From Achromobacter aegrifaciens (GTDB taxonomy: Bacteria; Pseudomonadota; Gammaproteobacteria; Burkholderiales; Burkholderiaceae_B), in the NCBI RefSeq assembly GCF_902859735.1, contig NZ_CADIJY010000003.1, positions 124,001-188,000 of the forward strand: a DNA stretch of 64,000 nt. Direction: 5' to 3'. Shown here in pieces: positions 26,759-37,449 of this stretch; position 1 is the first letter of the stretch; every line of letters starts with the position of its first letter. The notes under the pieces were generated by a model. That model had not been told where the DNA came from. It saw nothing but the letters and a program-made list of their open reading frames with translations, and did not search any database. Made by a program: the position numbers and the translations under genes.

Positions 26759-27604
26759 CGGCAGCAGGCCGTGGTACTTCTTGCCCAGCGCCACGGTGGC
26801 CTGGAACATGCCGGCCTTGCTGCCACAGTCGTAGCGCACGCCTTCATAGCGGTGCGCATACACGGCGCGCTCGCGCATCAGCGAGGCGATGCCGTCGGTC
26901 AGCTGGATCTCGTTGCCGGCGCCCATCTTGGTCGAGCGCAGGTGGTCGAAGATCGCGGCTTCCAGCACGTAGCGGCCCACCACGGCGAGCGTCGACGGCG
27001 CGGCTTCGGGGTCGGGCTTTTCGACGATATGGGTGACGCGTTCCGTGCGGCCGCTGGCGCTTGCCTCTCCCTGGCGGGTGGCCACGATGCCGTACTTGCG
27101 GGTATCCGCGCGCGGCACGTCCTGTACGCCGAGCACACTGGCGTTCTGCGCCACGGCCACGTCGATCAGCTGCTTCAGCGCGGGCTGGTCGGAGTCGATC
27201 AGGTCATCGGCGAGCAGCACGGCAAACGGTTCGTCGCCCACGGCCGGCGCGGCCGACAGCACCGCATGGCCCAGTCCCAGCGGGGCCGACTGGCGGATGT
27301 AGAGGCAATTCACATGCGCAGGTAGAATGCCCCGCACCATGGCCAAAAGCTCGTGCTTGCCCTTGCTTTCCAGGTCCGATTCGAGTTCCGGCGCGGAGTC
27401 GAAGTGGTCTTCGATGGCGCGCTTGTTGCGCCCCGTCACGAAGATGAGATCGGTGATCCCGGCGGCCACGGCTTCTTCCACGGCGTATTGGATCAGCGGC
27501 TTGTCGACCACGGGCAGCATTTCCTTGGGCATCGCCTTGGTGGCGGGCAGGAAGCGCGTACCCATGCCGGCGACGGGGAAAACGGCTTTACGGACAGGAC
27601 GCAT
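26753..27604 (-). CDS. galU: UTP-glucose-1-phosphate uridylyltransferase
   Basis: 283 residues from [13 protein letters not shown]; longer in-frame reading upstream is not conserved. The nucleotidyltransferase motif [19 protein letters not shown] (residues 12-30), the VEKP motif and the GNEIQLTD segment identify GalU, which makes UDP-glucose for envelope polysaccharides. Divergent from the M48 protease gene with 57 bases between starts. Confidence 0.97.
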   Translation of the reverse strand: MRPVRKAVFPVAGMGTRFLPATKAMPKEMLPVVDKPLIQYAVEEAVAAGITDLIFVTGRNKRAIEDHFDSAPELESDLESKGKHELLAMVRGILPAHVNCLYIRQSAPLGLGHAVLSAAPAVGDEPFAVLLADDLIDSDQPALKQLIDVAVAQNASVLGVQDVPRADTRKYGIVATRQGEASASGRTERVTHIVEKPDPEAAPSTLAVVGRYVLEAAIFDHLRSTKMGAGNEIQLTDGIASLMRERAVYAHRYEGVRYDCGSKAGMFQATVALGKKYHGLLPE

Positions 27605-27661
27605 TGAGACCTCGTTGGGGCTATCGATGAAACATTTTAAGCGCATCGCTATCATAGGCTT

Positions 27662-29188
27662 ATGAACCGCAGGAAAATGCCATCCATTTGCTCGATTGCG
27701 AAACGGGGTGCAATCGTCGGGCTGTCCGTGGCCCTGGCCGTGCCCGCCCTCCCTATCGCCGCCTGGGCGCAGCCCGTAGGCCTGCCCTCGATGGGTGCGG
27801 CCTCTGCCGCTGAACTGTCCCCTGCGCTGGAGCGCAGCCTGGGCGAGGCCATCATGGCCCAGGGGCGGCGCGACCCGACCTATGTGGACGATTCCGAACT
27901 CAGCCAGTACCTCACCACCATGGGGCGCAAACTGGCGGCCTTTGCGCCCGGCGCGGTCCCCGAGGTCGAGATGTTCGGCGTGCGCGACCCCGAAATCAAC
28001 GCTTTCGCCATGCCCGGCGGCTTCATCGGCGTCAATACGGGACTGATCGTGGCTTCCGCCAGCGAGTCCGAACTGGCGGCGGTGCTGGCGCACGAAATCG
28101 GCCACGTCGTGCAGCGCCACATCGCCCGCGGCATGACCCAGCAGAACCAGAACAGCATGGTGATGCTGGCGAGCCTGGCGGGGGCGCTGCTGGCGGCCCT
28201 GGCCGGGGGCGGCGGCAACCTGGCGGTGGGCGTGGCGGCATTCGGCCAGGCCGCGGCCATCAACCGCCAGCTGGGTTTTTCACGCGATGCGGAACGCGAA
28301 GCCGACCGGGCCGGGCTGCAGATGCTGACCAAGGCGGGCTACGACGCCGAAGGCATGGCGCAGATGTTCGGGCGCCTGATGAATGCGTCGCGCCTGAATG
28401 AAGGCGCGGGCGGCGGCTCATGGGCCAGCACCCACCCGCTGTCCATCGAGCGTATGTCGGACGTGCAGAATCGGGTGCGCAACCAGTCTCCGGTGGCGCG
28501 CCACGTGGATAGCGACGATTTCTGGTACATACGCGCCAAGATGCGCGTGGTGCAGGGCCGCGACGCGGTCAGCCTGCGCACCGCCGGCCAGCAATTGCAG
28601 GACGAGGCCCAGGCCCTGTCGGGCGTGCGCAAGTCGGCCGCCTACTACGGCCTGGCGCTGCAGGCGTTCCAGCGCAACAACCTGGCCGAGGCCGAGCGCA
28701 ACTGGAACCTGGCGTCGGCGGACGGTCGAAGCTCGGCCCAGCTGGCCAAGCTCAGTGTGGATATCGCCCTGGCCCGCAAGGAGTACCCCCGGGCGCTGGA
28801 GCTCGCCCAGGCTGGCACCAAGCGCTGGCCCGCCCACCGAGCCCTGGGCATCGCCTACGCCCAGGCGCTGCAAAGCGTCGGCCGCCACACGGACGCGCAG
28901 GAATACCTGCGGGCCAAGATCAAGCAATGGGGCAGCGACGAGCCCAGCCTCTACCAGATGCTGGCGCAGAGCGAAGACCGCAACGGCAAGCCCGTGGCCG
29001 CGCGCCGCGACCAGGCGCGCTTTTACGTCATGACGGGCGCATACGCCGCCGCGGAATCGCAGCTGCAGCAGGCGCGCAACATGTCCACCGACTTCTACGA
29101 GCAGTCTCAGATCGACGTGCAGATCAAGGAAGTGAAGGACAAGCTGGCCGAAGAGCGCCAGTTGCTGGAACGCTTCAAGTCGGGCTGA
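27662..29188 (+). CDS. BepA-like periplasmic M48 metalloprotease with TPR tail
   Basis: 508 residues. A signal peptide covers roughly the first 38 residues. The peptidase M48 zinc site is [10 protein letters not shown] (first His at 144), with the third ligand in [10 protein letters not shown] membrane-associated hydrophobic loop ([20 protein letters not shown]) follows the zinc helix. The last 200 residues are TPR-like helices. This layout matches BepA/YfgC, a chaperone-protease that repairs stalled outer-membrane protein and LptD assembly. Confidence 0.9.
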   Translation: MNRRKMPSICSIAKRGAIVGLSVALAVPALPIAAWAQPVGLPSMGAASAAELSPALERSLGEAIMAQGRRDPTYVDDSELSQYLTTMGRKLAAFAPGAVPEVEMFGVRDPEINAFAMPGGFIGVNTGLIVASASESELAAVLAHEIGHVVQRHIARGMTQQNQNSMVMLASLAGALLAALAGGGGNLAVGVAAFGQAAAINRQLGFSRDAEREADRAGLQMLTKAGYDAEGMAQMFGRLMNASRLNEGAGGGSWASTHPLSIERMSDVQNRVRNQSPVARHVDSDDFWYIRAKMRVVQGRDAVSLRTAGQQLQDEAQALSGVRKSAAYYGLALQAFQRNNLAEAERNWNLASADGRSSAQLAKLSVDIALARKEYPRALELAQAGTKRWPAHRALGIAYAQALQSVGRHTDAQEYLRAKIKQWGSDEPSLYQMLAQSEDRNGKPVAARRDQARFYVMTGAYAAAESQLQQARNMSTDFYEQSQIDVQIKEVKDKLAEERQLLERFKSG

Positions 29189-29224
29189 GCGCCCGGCCGA
29201 GCCGGGCAGGGCGCAGGACGCGCC

Positions 29225-30325
29225 CTACAGGCCGGTTTCGAAGAAGCGTCCCAGCCGCTGGGGCAGCCAGTTCAGGTGGGCGGGGAAGCTGCCGGTCGGA
29301 AAACCGGCATGGCCGCCATCGGTAGGCTGATGCAGCAGGATGGTGGACGAGCATTCCTCGGGCGTCGGCAGCGACGCGGCCGGCACGAACGGATCGTTGC
29401 GGGCATTGAGCACCAGCGTCGGCACGGATATCTTCGGCAGCCAGGGCTTGCTGGACGCCCGCGTCCAGTAATCCAGCGCATTGCGAAAGCCGTGCATGGG
29501 CGCGGTGTACGTGTCGTCGAATTCGCGCAGATCATGCGCATGGGCGATGCGCATGACGTCCACGGCGCCGGGATAGCGGTGCGCCTTCTCCAGCACCTTG
29601 TGCTTGAGCGTCTTCAGGAAATGGGCGGTGTAGACCCTGCGGTTGAATATGCCGGTGGACAGCGTCTTGCCGCAGGCCACCAGGTCCAGCGGCACGGACA
29701 CGCCCGCGCAGGCCGTCAGCCAGCCGGTATCCTCCTGGTGTTCGCCCAGGTATTTGAGCAGGGCGTTGCCCCCCAGCGATACGCCGACCGCATGCCAGCG
29801 AGCATGCGGGATGCGCTGGCGCACGGTATTCAGCATAAAACCGACCTCGGCCGAATCACCCGAGTAGTAGGCGCGGGCCAGGCGGTTGGGCACGCCCGAA
29901 CAGCCGCGGAAATGCGCGATCACCACGATCCAGCCGCGCGCGCGGAAGTGATGCGCGATGGACTGCGCATAGCGGCTATTGCTGCCGCCTTCCAGGCCGT
30001 GGAACAGGATCAGAGCTGGGGTATCGGGCGTATGCGGCAGGGACTTCCAGTCCGCATCCGTCATCCACCGGGCCGCGGCGGTCTTGCCATTGGCAACCGG
30101 ACGCTGGCCGCTGACGGGCGCACCGTCGGCGGACTTGTGTGGGAACAGGCCCGGACCGGTCCAATCGAAATCGACAAAGTCGGTGTCGGGCGTGTCCACC
30201 CGTTCGCGCACGAATGCGATGCGGTGATACTGCGCGAACAGGGCGGCATAAACCGTCTGGCTGTCGCCTCCGGGCAACCAGGAGGGGACGGGACAGGGCG
30301 TTGTATCAAGACGAGCAGCGGCCAA
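29225..30325 (-). CDS. YheT-family alpha/beta hydrolase
   Basis: 366 residues. It has the alpha/beta hydrolase oxyanion segment LILFHGLEGGSNSRY, nucleophile elbow GVSLGGNALLKYLG (Ser in GxSxGG), Asp in LNARNDPFVP and His near the C-terminus in DGGHAGF, in the order of YheT/EMB8-type esterases. The physiological substrate is unknown. It converges with the protease gene and is followed upstream by an NTF2-like gene in the same direction with a 17-base gap. Confidence 0.9.
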   Translation of the reverse strand: MAAARLDTTPCPVPSWLPGGDSQTVYAALFAQYHRIAFVRERVDTPDTDFVDFDWTGPGLFPHKSADGAPVSGQRPVANGKTAAARWMTDADWKSLPHTPDTPALILFHGLEGGSNSRYAQSIAHHFRARGWIVVIAHFRGCSGVPNRLARAYYSGDSAEVGFMLNTVRQRIPHARWHAVGVSLGGNALLKYLGEHQEDTGWLTACAGVSVPLDLVACGKTLSTGIFNRRVYTAHFLKTLKHKVLEKAHRYPGAVDVMRIAHAHDLREFDDTYTAPMHGFRNALDYWTRASSKPWLPKISVPTLVLNARNDPFVPAASLPTPEECSSTILLHQPTDGGHAGFPTGSFPAHLNWLPQRLGRFFETGL

Positions 30326-30342
30326 CTAAAAATCCACCCGAT

Positions 30343-30765
30343 TCAGTGCAGCATGTCGGGTACGTCGTGCAAGTCGAGCACCCCGGCTTCGGTGGGCGCC
30401 GGCGAGGCATGGTGCATGACCATGCGCCAGCCGGTGGGCCCCTTGTGGTAGATGTTGGTGGCGTAGCAATTGGCGAATTGCGTGCCTTCCCGCGTCTGCA
30501 CCGCCACCTGTTCCACCAGCACGTGCACCGCGCACATCATGCTGAGCATGACCAGCGGGCGCAATGGGCGCACGTGCAGCGGGCCGTTGGCCAGCACCTG
30601 CTGCCAGGAATCGTGCACCGCCGAGTGGCCGACGATGCGCAGGCCCCCCGGATGGATGCAGACGACTTCCTCGTCGTCCGCCCAGACTTGCATCAGGCGT
30701 ACGACGTCCGCCTGGTCGAGGGCTTCGTAGAACGCGTGCTCTGCTTCTTCGGGCGTGGCGAACAT
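30343..30765 (-). CDS. SnoaL/NTF2-like protein
   Basis: 140 residues forming one NTF2-like cone fold: N-terminal helices (EEAEHAFYEALDQADVVRLMQVW), DDEEVVCIHPGG, and strand segments ending GWRMVMHHASPAP. It matches the SnoaL_3 subgroup. No signal peptide, so cytosolic. It is probably co-transcribed with the YheT-like hydrolase. Function is not predictable. Confidence 0.82.
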   Translation of the reverse strand: MFATPEEAEHAFYEALDQADVVRLMQVWADDEEVVCIHPGGLRIVGHSAVHDSWQQVLANGPLHVRPLRPLVMLSMMCAVHVLVEQVAVQTREGTQFANCYATNIYHKGPTGWRMVMHHASPAPTEAGVLDLHDVPDMLH

Positions 30766-30802
30766 GGCGGCGGAAACGGGTGGACGTTGTAGAGCGGGTG
30801 AC

Positions 30803-31018
30803 TCAGTGGCCGTGCAATACGGTGCCGGGCTTCAGGCGGTATTCGGCGCCGCAGTAGGCGCAACTGGCGGAGCCGGTGCGGGCCACGTCCAGGAACACGC
30901 GCGGATGCATGCTCCAGAGCGGCGCCTTGGGGCCCGGACAGAACACGGGCAGGTCGTCAGCGCCGACCTCGATGACTTCGTGGGGGTGGGGGACGGCGGC
31001 CGGAGCAGCAGCGGTCAT
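30803..31018 (-). CDS. Small zinc-finger domain protein
   Basis: 71 residues from MTAAAPAAV, chosen because CAGGA lies just upstream of that ATG. The core FCPGPKAPLWSMHPRVFLD and CAYCGAEYRLKPG, with Cys-x2-Cys plus an upstream Cys and His, matches the NDUFS6-like zinc-finger family of proteobacteria. It commonly sits next to ilvE in beta-proteobacteria, as it does here, and follows it in the same direction. Confidence 0.88.
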   Translation of the reverse strand: MTAAAPAAVPHPHEVIEVGADDLPVFCPGPKAPLWSMHPRVFLDVARTGSASCAYCGAEYRLKPGTVLHGH

Positions 31019-31095
31019 GGATATTCCTGAAAAAAAACCGGTAATCGGCAGGTTGGGGCAATGATGCGGCCTGGTCATGGACCGGGCCGCGCGGA

Positions 31096-32016
31096 TCAGA
31101 CTTTACTCAGCCAGTGATGGTACTTCGGGTTGCGGCCATTCACCACGTCAAAAAAAGCTTTCTGCAGCCGCTCCGTGATCGGGCCGCGCCGGCCGGAGCC
31201 GATCTGGCGGTTGTCCACTTCGCGGATGGGGGTCACTTCGGCGGCCGTGCCGGTGAAGAACGCCTCGTCGGCGATGTAGACGTCATCGCGTGTCAGGCGC
31301 TTGGTCACCACGCGCAAGCCCAGGTCGGCGGCCAGCGCATGGATGGTGGAGCGGGTAATGCCGGTCAGGGCGGATGCGATCTCAGGCTCGCAGAGCACGC
31401 CGTCCTTGACGATGAAGAGATTTTCGCCGGAACCCTCGGCCACGAAGCCTTCCGTGTCCAGCAGCAGGGCTTCGTCGTAGCCGTCCTGCAGGGCTTCGGT
31501 ATTGGCCAGGATCGAATTGGCGTAGGTGGTGGCCACCTTGGCGCGCGGCATCGTGACGTTCACGTGCTGGCGCGCGAATGACGACACCTTGACGCGGATG
31601 CCTGCGGACAGCGCCTCTTCGCCCAGATAGGCGCCCCAGGGCCAGGCGGCGATGGCCACGTGCACCCGGGCGCCCTTGGGCGACACGCCCATTTTTTCGG
31701 GGCCGTAGAACACCAGGGGGCGCAGGTAGCCGGCTTCCAGCTGGTTTTCGCGCACGACCGTCCGCTGCGCCTCGTTGATCGTGTCGCGATCGAAGGGCAT
31801 CGGGATCTGGTAGATGTGAGCCGAATTGAAGAGGCGGTTGGTGTGGTCTTCGAGGCGGAAGATGGCGGTGCCGATCTCGGAGCGGTAGGCGCGCACGCCT
31901 TCGAATACCGACAGGCCGTAATGCAGGGAGTGCGTCAGGACGTGCGTGGTCGCGTCTCGCCACGGTACGAGCTTGCCGTCATACCAGATGAAGCCGTCGC
32001 GGTCTGCCATCGACAT
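31096..32016 (-). CDS. ilvE: Branched-chain amino acid aminotransferase
   Basis: 306 residues of PLP fold-type IV. FIWYDGKLVPWRDA opens the protein, the PLP lysine lies in MPRAKVATTYANS, and the motifs DTEGFVAEGSGENLFIV and ALTGITR follow. It interconverts Leu/Ile/Val and their 2-oxo acids. GGGAG precedes the ATG. It is divergent from the branched-chain amino acid exporter azlCD, and a perfect dyad separates them, suggesting shared control. Confidence 0.96.
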   Translation of the reverse strand: MSMADRDGFIWYDGKLVPWRDATTHVLTHSLHYGLSVFEGVRAYRSEIGTAIFRLEDHTNRLFNSAHIYQIPMPFDRDTINEAQRTVVRENQLEAGYLRPLVFYGPEKMGVSPKGARVHVAIAAWPWGAYLGEEALSAGIRVKVSSFARQHVNVTMPRAKVATTYANSILANTEALQDGYDEALLLDTEGFVAEGSGENLFIVKDGVLCEPEIASALTGITRSTIHALAADLGLRVVTKRLTRDDVYIADEAFFTGTAAEVTPIREVDNRQIGSGRRGPITERLQKAFFDVVNGRNPKYHHWLSKV

Positions 32017-32050
32017 GGTCTACTCCCAAGCGCCCAAGAATCCCGAGGCC

Positions 32051-32082
32051 CGTATTGTATCAAGCAGCGAGGTTACAATACG
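32051..32082. promoter_or_regulatory. Perfect 9-bp inverted repeat between ilvE and azlC
   Basis: CGTATTGTA (32051-32059) and TACAATACG (32074-32082) are exact inverted repeats around a 14-base spacer. Each arm contains a TACAAT -10-like hexamer, one facing azlC and one facing ilvE, with the partner arm at the -35 distance. This may be overlapping divergent promoters and/or the operator of a branched-chain-responsive regulator. The repeat is directly visible; its role is inferred. Confidence 0.65.
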
Positions 32083-32212
32083 CCCCTATTCGCGCCCCGG
32101 CGCGGCGCCGCCAGGCCCGCGCGTAGTGATCCCGGCGGGCGAACGGGTTGTCGTGCGTTCCTTTTCCTTAGAGTTTCCATGTCGTCCTGTCCGAATCGCC
32201 AGGGGCCAGCAG

Positions 32213-32962
32213 TTGTCCTCTGAATCCGCGCTTCCTGAATCCGAAGACCCCGTCGCGGTCCGCCAGGAGCGTATCGCTGCATTCCGGGCTGGCGTGCACG
32301 CCATCGTGCCCGCCCTGATCGCCACCGCAACTTGGGGGCTGGTCACCGGCGTGGCCATGGTCAAGTCGGGCTTGACCGAAACCATGGCGCTGGCCATGAC
32401 CCTGTTGCTGTACGCGGGCTCGGCCCAACTGACGTCCCTGCCGCTCATCGCTACTGGCGCGCCGCTTTGGCTGATCTTCGCCGCCGGCTGCGTGGTGAAC
32501 CTGCGCTTTCTCATTTTCGGCGCGGCGCTGCATCCCTATTTCCGCCACCTGTCCTGGCCCAAGAGGCTGGGGCTGGGGTATTTCACGACCGACATGGGCT
32601 TCGTGCTGTTCATGCCGCGCTTTGGCGATGCGGCCGTGCGCGGCACCCGCGAGCAGCTCTGGTTCTTCCTGGGCGCCATCGCGCCGGGCTGGTTCGTGTG
32701 GCAGACCTCGTCCATCGTCGGCATCTATCTGGGCTCCATGGTGCCCACGGACTGGTCGCTGGACTTTGCCGCGGTGCTGGCGCTGCTGGCCATCACGGTG
32801 CCGCTGGCCAGCACCAAGCCCATGCTGATTTCCATGCTGGCAGCCGGCGTGGTCGCCTGGACCGGGCAGGTCCTGCCGCTGCGCCTGGGCCTGGCCGCCG
32901 CCGTGGTGGCGGGCGTGGTCGCCGGCATTTGGGCCGAACGCTACTTCAAGGCCCGCGCATGA
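32213..32962 (+). CDS. azlC: AzlC-family branched-chain amino acid exporter, large subunit
   Basis: 249 residues with about six to seven membrane helices (FRAGVHAIVPALIATATWG, the AzlC opening, then LLLYAGSAQLTSLPL and NLRFLIFGAALHPYF, which are family signatures). A TTG start was chosen: it has AGGGG seven bases upstream and is followed by a short polar leader; no ATG lies in a suitable place. A 14-codon out-of-frame ORF (32179-32223) ending Val-Val-Leu overlaps this start. The stop overlaps azlD (ATGA). Confidence 0.9.
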   Translation: MSSESALPESEDPVAVRQERIAAFRAGVHAIVPALIATATWGLVTGVAMVKSGLTETMALAMTLLLYAGSAQLTSLPLIATGAPLWLIFAAGCVVNLRFLIFGAALHPYFRHLSWPKRLGLGYFTTDMGFVLFMPRFGDAAVRGTREQLWFFLGAIAPGWFVWQTSSIVGIYLGSMVPTDWSLDFAAVLALLAITVPLASTKPMLISMLAAGVVAWTGQVLPLRLGLAAAVVAGVVAGIWAERYFKARA

Positions 32963-33294
32963 CCCTCTGGCCTGCTGAAATCTACGTCTATTCCGCCATC
33001 CTGCTGCTGGCGCTGTGCAGTGTGCTGACGCGCGCCGGCTTCATGCTGTTCGGCGACTACATCCCCCTGCCGGAAGGCGTGCGCCGCGCCTTGCGCTACG
33101 CGCCCGCCGCCGCCCTGACCGCCATCATCGTGCCCGACCTGCTGCCCTGGAAGGCCGGCCTGGGGCCGGTGTTCGACTACAAGCTGGTCGCGGGCGTACT
33201 CGCCATCCTGGTATTCCTGCGCACCCGCAGCGCGGTGCTGGTCATCATCGTCGGCATGCTGGCGCTCTGGGGCCTGCGCTGGCTGGCCGGCTAA
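32959..33294 (+). CDS. azlD: AzlD-family branched-chain amino acid exporter, small subunit
   Basis: 111 residues, four membrane helices, overlapping azlC by four bases (ATGA). Family motifs are LTRAGFMLFGDYIPLPEGVRRALRYAPAAAL and the terminal IIVGMLALWGLRWL. With AzlC it forms the two-subunit LIV-E exporter known in Bacillus azlCD and Corynebacterium brnFE. Confidence 0.93.
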   Translation: MTLWPAEIYVYSAILLLALCSVLTRAGFMLFGDYIPLPEGVRRALRYAPAAALTAIIVPDLLPWKAGLGPVFDYKLVAGVLAILVFLRTRSAVLVIIVGMLALWGLRWLAG

Positions 33295-33617
33295 GAGTCA
33301 TTACCCAAAACGTCCATCCAGTGGACGCGGCTGGTATGCCCGGCGGGCGCTTGCTGACAGCGGGCGGAAGGCGTTTGCAATGCCTTTCAGAAGGCGGCTG
33401 GACCGTGTGGTAATGCGGCTGCGCTAAAATCATGTTATCCACAGCAATCCGGGCCTGGTACTGCCCTCATAAGTATCGAATCCAGAATGCGCCGCCTGGC
33501 CAGCAAGGCAGGATGCAGATTGCGCGTGTTCAGGTTGTTCCGATGCATATGTAGTGCAGTGCGCGTAGCACTCTCGTTTTGTTCTTTTTCACTGGTCCCG
33601 GTATCTGCCTAACCCTG
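33295..33617 (+). other. Intergenic region and long 5' leader of the helicase gene
   Basis: No gene is supported. A small hairpin CGTCCA/TGGACG lies at its left. TAAAAT (33425-33430) is a fair -10 box without a convincing -35. If used, the helicase mRNA would carry a leader of about 180 bases, a feature of many cold-inducible DEAD-box helicase genes (inference). Confidence 0.4.
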
Positions 33618-35093
<1,476 letters not shown>

Positions 35094-35110
35094 AAGGCGC
35101 CGGCATGAAA

Positions 35111-35144
35111 AAACCCGCAAGCCCTTAGGTTTGCGGGTTTTTTT
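35111..35144 (+). terminator. Intrinsic terminator of the helicase gene
   Basis: Perfect 10-bp stem AAACCCGCAA/TTGCGGGTTT, 10-base loop, then a T-run. Confidence 0.92.
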
Positions 35145-35174
35145 ATGGCTGGCCCGCGTGACGCCCGCTGCGGC

Positions 35175-35558
35175 TCAGGTGGCCAGCATGCGCGGCAGGT
35201 CCGGCAGCGCGGTGGCGACCGCAGGGCTGTTTTCATTCAGGCTTTCGAGCAGGCGTTCCAGGTGGCCGATGTGCGGCAGCATGGGGCCGTAGAACACCAC
35301 CTTCGATCCGATCTGCACCAGCAGCGTGGGGAAGTTCTCCACGTCTTCGTCGCCCAAGAGTTCGGCGTGGTCCTCGATGTCGATCCAGGCGAAGACGTGC
35401 CGCGGCATGGCGGCGGCCAGCGCTTGCAGCTTGGGCTTGTATTGCTCGCAGGTGTCGCACCAGGCCGCGCAGAAGCAGGCCACCAGCCAGGCGTCGGGCG
35501 ATGAGCCCAGCCGCGCGCGCAGCGCGGCCAGGTCGGTATCGGGTACAAGTAGGGACAT
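35175..35558 (-). CDS. Thioredoxin-family protein
   Basis: 127 residues with a thioredoxin fold. The redox motif is WCDTC, preceded by CFCAA and followed by the proline-containing strand ENFPTLLVQIG (cis-Pro). A third cysteine lies four residues before the motif's tryptophan. No signal peptide, so probably cytosolic. Reading direction converges with the helicase gene. Its partner protein is unknown. Confidence 0.88.
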   Translation of the reverse strand: MSLLVPDTDLAALRARLGSSPDAWLVACFCAAWCDTCEQYKPKLQALAAAMPRHVFAWIDIEDHAELLGDEDVENFPTLLVQIGSKVVFYGPMLPHIGHLERLLESLNENSPAVATALPDLPRMLAT

Positions 35559-35621
35559 GTGGGCAGATGAAGGCGTGTTTGACTATCATACCCGGGATGT
35601 CTACCCCCTCATTCCTCGTCC

Positions 35622-36431
35622 ATGACTGCTTTGCGCACTGATTCCGCCACGCCCGACAACGGCCGATTTTCCGCTGCCGGGGCCGGCGCCGTCAGCGTGG
35701 GCCAGGCGTTCAAGCGCGCCCTGGTGTCCCAATGCCATCCCTCCATGCTGTTCGCGGTGCTGCTGCCGTTCCTGATCGCGCTGGTGGGGGCCCTGTTGCT
35801 GCTGTACCTGTTCTGGACACCGCTCAACGAATGGCTGGCGGCCGAGGCGGCGCGCTGGGACTTCGTCAACCGGGCCGAGGACTGGATGCTGGCGATGGGG
35901 CTGTTCTCGCTCAAGGTCTACATGATCCCCGTGATCGCGGTGGCCATCCTGTTGCCGGTATCGGGCATCCTCGGCCTGGCGATTGCCGCCGTGTTCGTGA
36001 TGCCGCTGGTGCTGAACCACGTCGGCAAGCGTGAGTATGTGAGCGTCACGCGGCAAGGCAAGCATGCGACGGCGGTCAGCGTATGGAACGCGATCTGGGT
36101 ATCGCTGGCCTTTGCCGCGGGCTGGCTGCTGACGCTGCCGCTGTGGCTGGTGCCGCCCATGGCTATCGCCTTGTCGATCTTCTGGTGGGCGTTCGCGTTT
36201 TCGCGCATGATGCGCGTGGACGCCATCGTCGAACACGCCAGCCCCGCCGAGCGCAAGCTGATCCTGGAACGCAACAACGGCGGCTTCTGGACCATAGGCC
36301 TGATCTGCTCGCTGTTGAACCTGTTGCCGCCCGCGTGGGTCATCCTGCCGGTGTTCTCGGCCCTGGTCTACGCCCACTACGGTCTGGAAGCGCTCAAGCG
36401 CTTGCGCGAGGACCGGGTCATCGACGTCTGA
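35622..36431 (+). CDS. EI24-domain (CysZ-like) membrane protein
   Basis: 269 residues. Long hydrophobic segments lie at about 40-66, 85-125, 150-185 and 215-245. The FKRALVSQCHPSMLF opening and membrane pattern match the EI24/CysZ-like family often found beside cinA in beta-proteobacteria, as here (34 bases). CysZ transports sulfate, but this subgroup is not shown to do so. Starts with a divergent arrangement to the thioredoxin gene. Confidence 0.8.
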   Translation: MTALRTDSATPDNGRFSAAGAGAVSVGQAFKRALVSQCHPSMLFAVLLPFLIALVGALLLLYLFWTPLNEWLAAEAARWDFVNRAEDWMLAMGLFSLKVYMIPVIAVAILLPVSGILGLAIAAVFVMPLVLNHVGKREYVSVTRQGKHATAVSVWNAIWVSLAFAAGWLLTLPLWLVPPMAIALSIFWWAFAFSRMMRVDAIVEHASPAERKLILERNNGGFWTIGLICSLLNLLPPAWVILPVFSALVYAHYGLEALKRLREDRVIDV

Positions 36432-36465
36432 ACCGCGTCATTCTTCTCAACTTCTGGAATCGGAC

Positions 36466-37281
36466 ATGGCCGCAGAATCCGCCGCCCGCCGCATTGGCCT
36501 CATCATCGTAGGGGACGAAATCCTCTCGGGCCGCCGTCAGGACAAGCATTTTTCCAAGGTCGTCGAGCTTCTGGGCGCGCGCGGCATGCAGTTGGGCTGG
36601 GCTGAAATCGTGCCCGACGACCGCGACACGCTCATCGCCACCTACAAGCGCAGCTTTGCCACCGGCGATGTGGTGTTTTCCTGTGGCGGCATCGGCGGCA
36701 CGCCCGATGACCACACGCGCCAGGCCGCCGCGGCCGCGCTCGGCCTGCCGCTGGCGCTGCACCCGGAGGCCGAAGAGGCCATCGCGCTGCGCACGGCCGA
36801 GATGGCTGCCAAGGGGCAGGGCACAGCCGACATGAGCGCGCCGGAAAACCAGCAGCGCCTGCAGATGGGCGTGTTTCCGGAAGGCTGCGAGATCGTCCCG
36901 AATCCCTACAACCGCATTCCCGGCTTCTTCATCAAGGACCACACCTTCGTGCCGGGCTTTCCCGTCATGGCGTGGCCCATGCTGGAATGGACGCTGGACA
37001 CGCGCTATCGTGCGCTGCAGCATGTGCGCGCCCACGCGGAGCATTCCTTCCTGGTATTCAGCATGCCCGAATCGCGTATTACGCCGGCCATGCAGGCCGT
37101 GGAAACGCGCTGGCCCGGCGTGCGCGCGTTCAGCCTGCCCAGCGTGGGCGAGGCCGGCGGCACCCCCCATATCGACCTGGGCGTGAAGGGCGAACCGGTC
37201 GCGGCAGCCGAAGCGCTGGAGTATTTGCGGGCCGAGGTGCTGCGCCTGGGAGGCAGGCTGGCGCCCCCGCCAGTAGCCTGA
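36466..37281 (+). CDS. CinA N-terminal/MoCF-type competence-damage protein
   Basis: 271 residues. The molybdopterin-binding MoCF fold shows IGLIIVGDEILSGRRQDKH and the GGIGGTPDDHTRQ loop. Only the MoCF half of CinA is present; the C-terminal nicotinamide-nucleotide amidase domain is missing, as in many short beta-proteobacterial members. The remainder (about 180-271) is the KH-like linker region. Probable co-transcription with the EI24-type gene; closed by a strong terminator. Confidence 0.88.
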   Translation: MAAESAARRIGLIIVGDEILSGRRQDKHFSKVVELLGARGMQLGWAEIVPDDRDTLIATYKRSFATGDVVFSCGGIGGTPDDHTRQAAAAALGLPLALHPEAEEAIALRTAEMAAKGQGTADMSAPENQQRLQMGVFPEGCEIVPNPYNRIPGFFIKDHTFVPGFPVMAWPMLEWTLDTRYRALQHVRAHAEHSFLVFSMPESRITPAMQAVETRWPGVRAFSLPSVGEAGGTPHIDLGVKGEPVAAAEALEYLRAEVLRLGGRLAPPPVA

Positions 37282-37285
37282 AGTC

Positions 37286-37317
37286 AGGGCCGCACCCGAT
37301 GTGCGGCCCTTTTTTTG
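37286..37317 (+). terminator. Intrinsic terminator of the cinA-like gene
   Basis: Perfect 10-bp stem AGGGCCGCAC/GTGCGGCCCT with a 5-base loop, then eight T residues. Confidence 0.93.
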
Positions 37318-37449
37318 ATACAAAAAGCGGTTGCCAAACGCGCCAGTAAATTTCACAATACGGGAAAGAACTGTTTGCTGCAATGCCGCAAGTCCGGTTC
37401 CCTAAGGTGGGGCCCTACAGGCGGCGCGGCTGTCCACGCCCCCCTTTCC

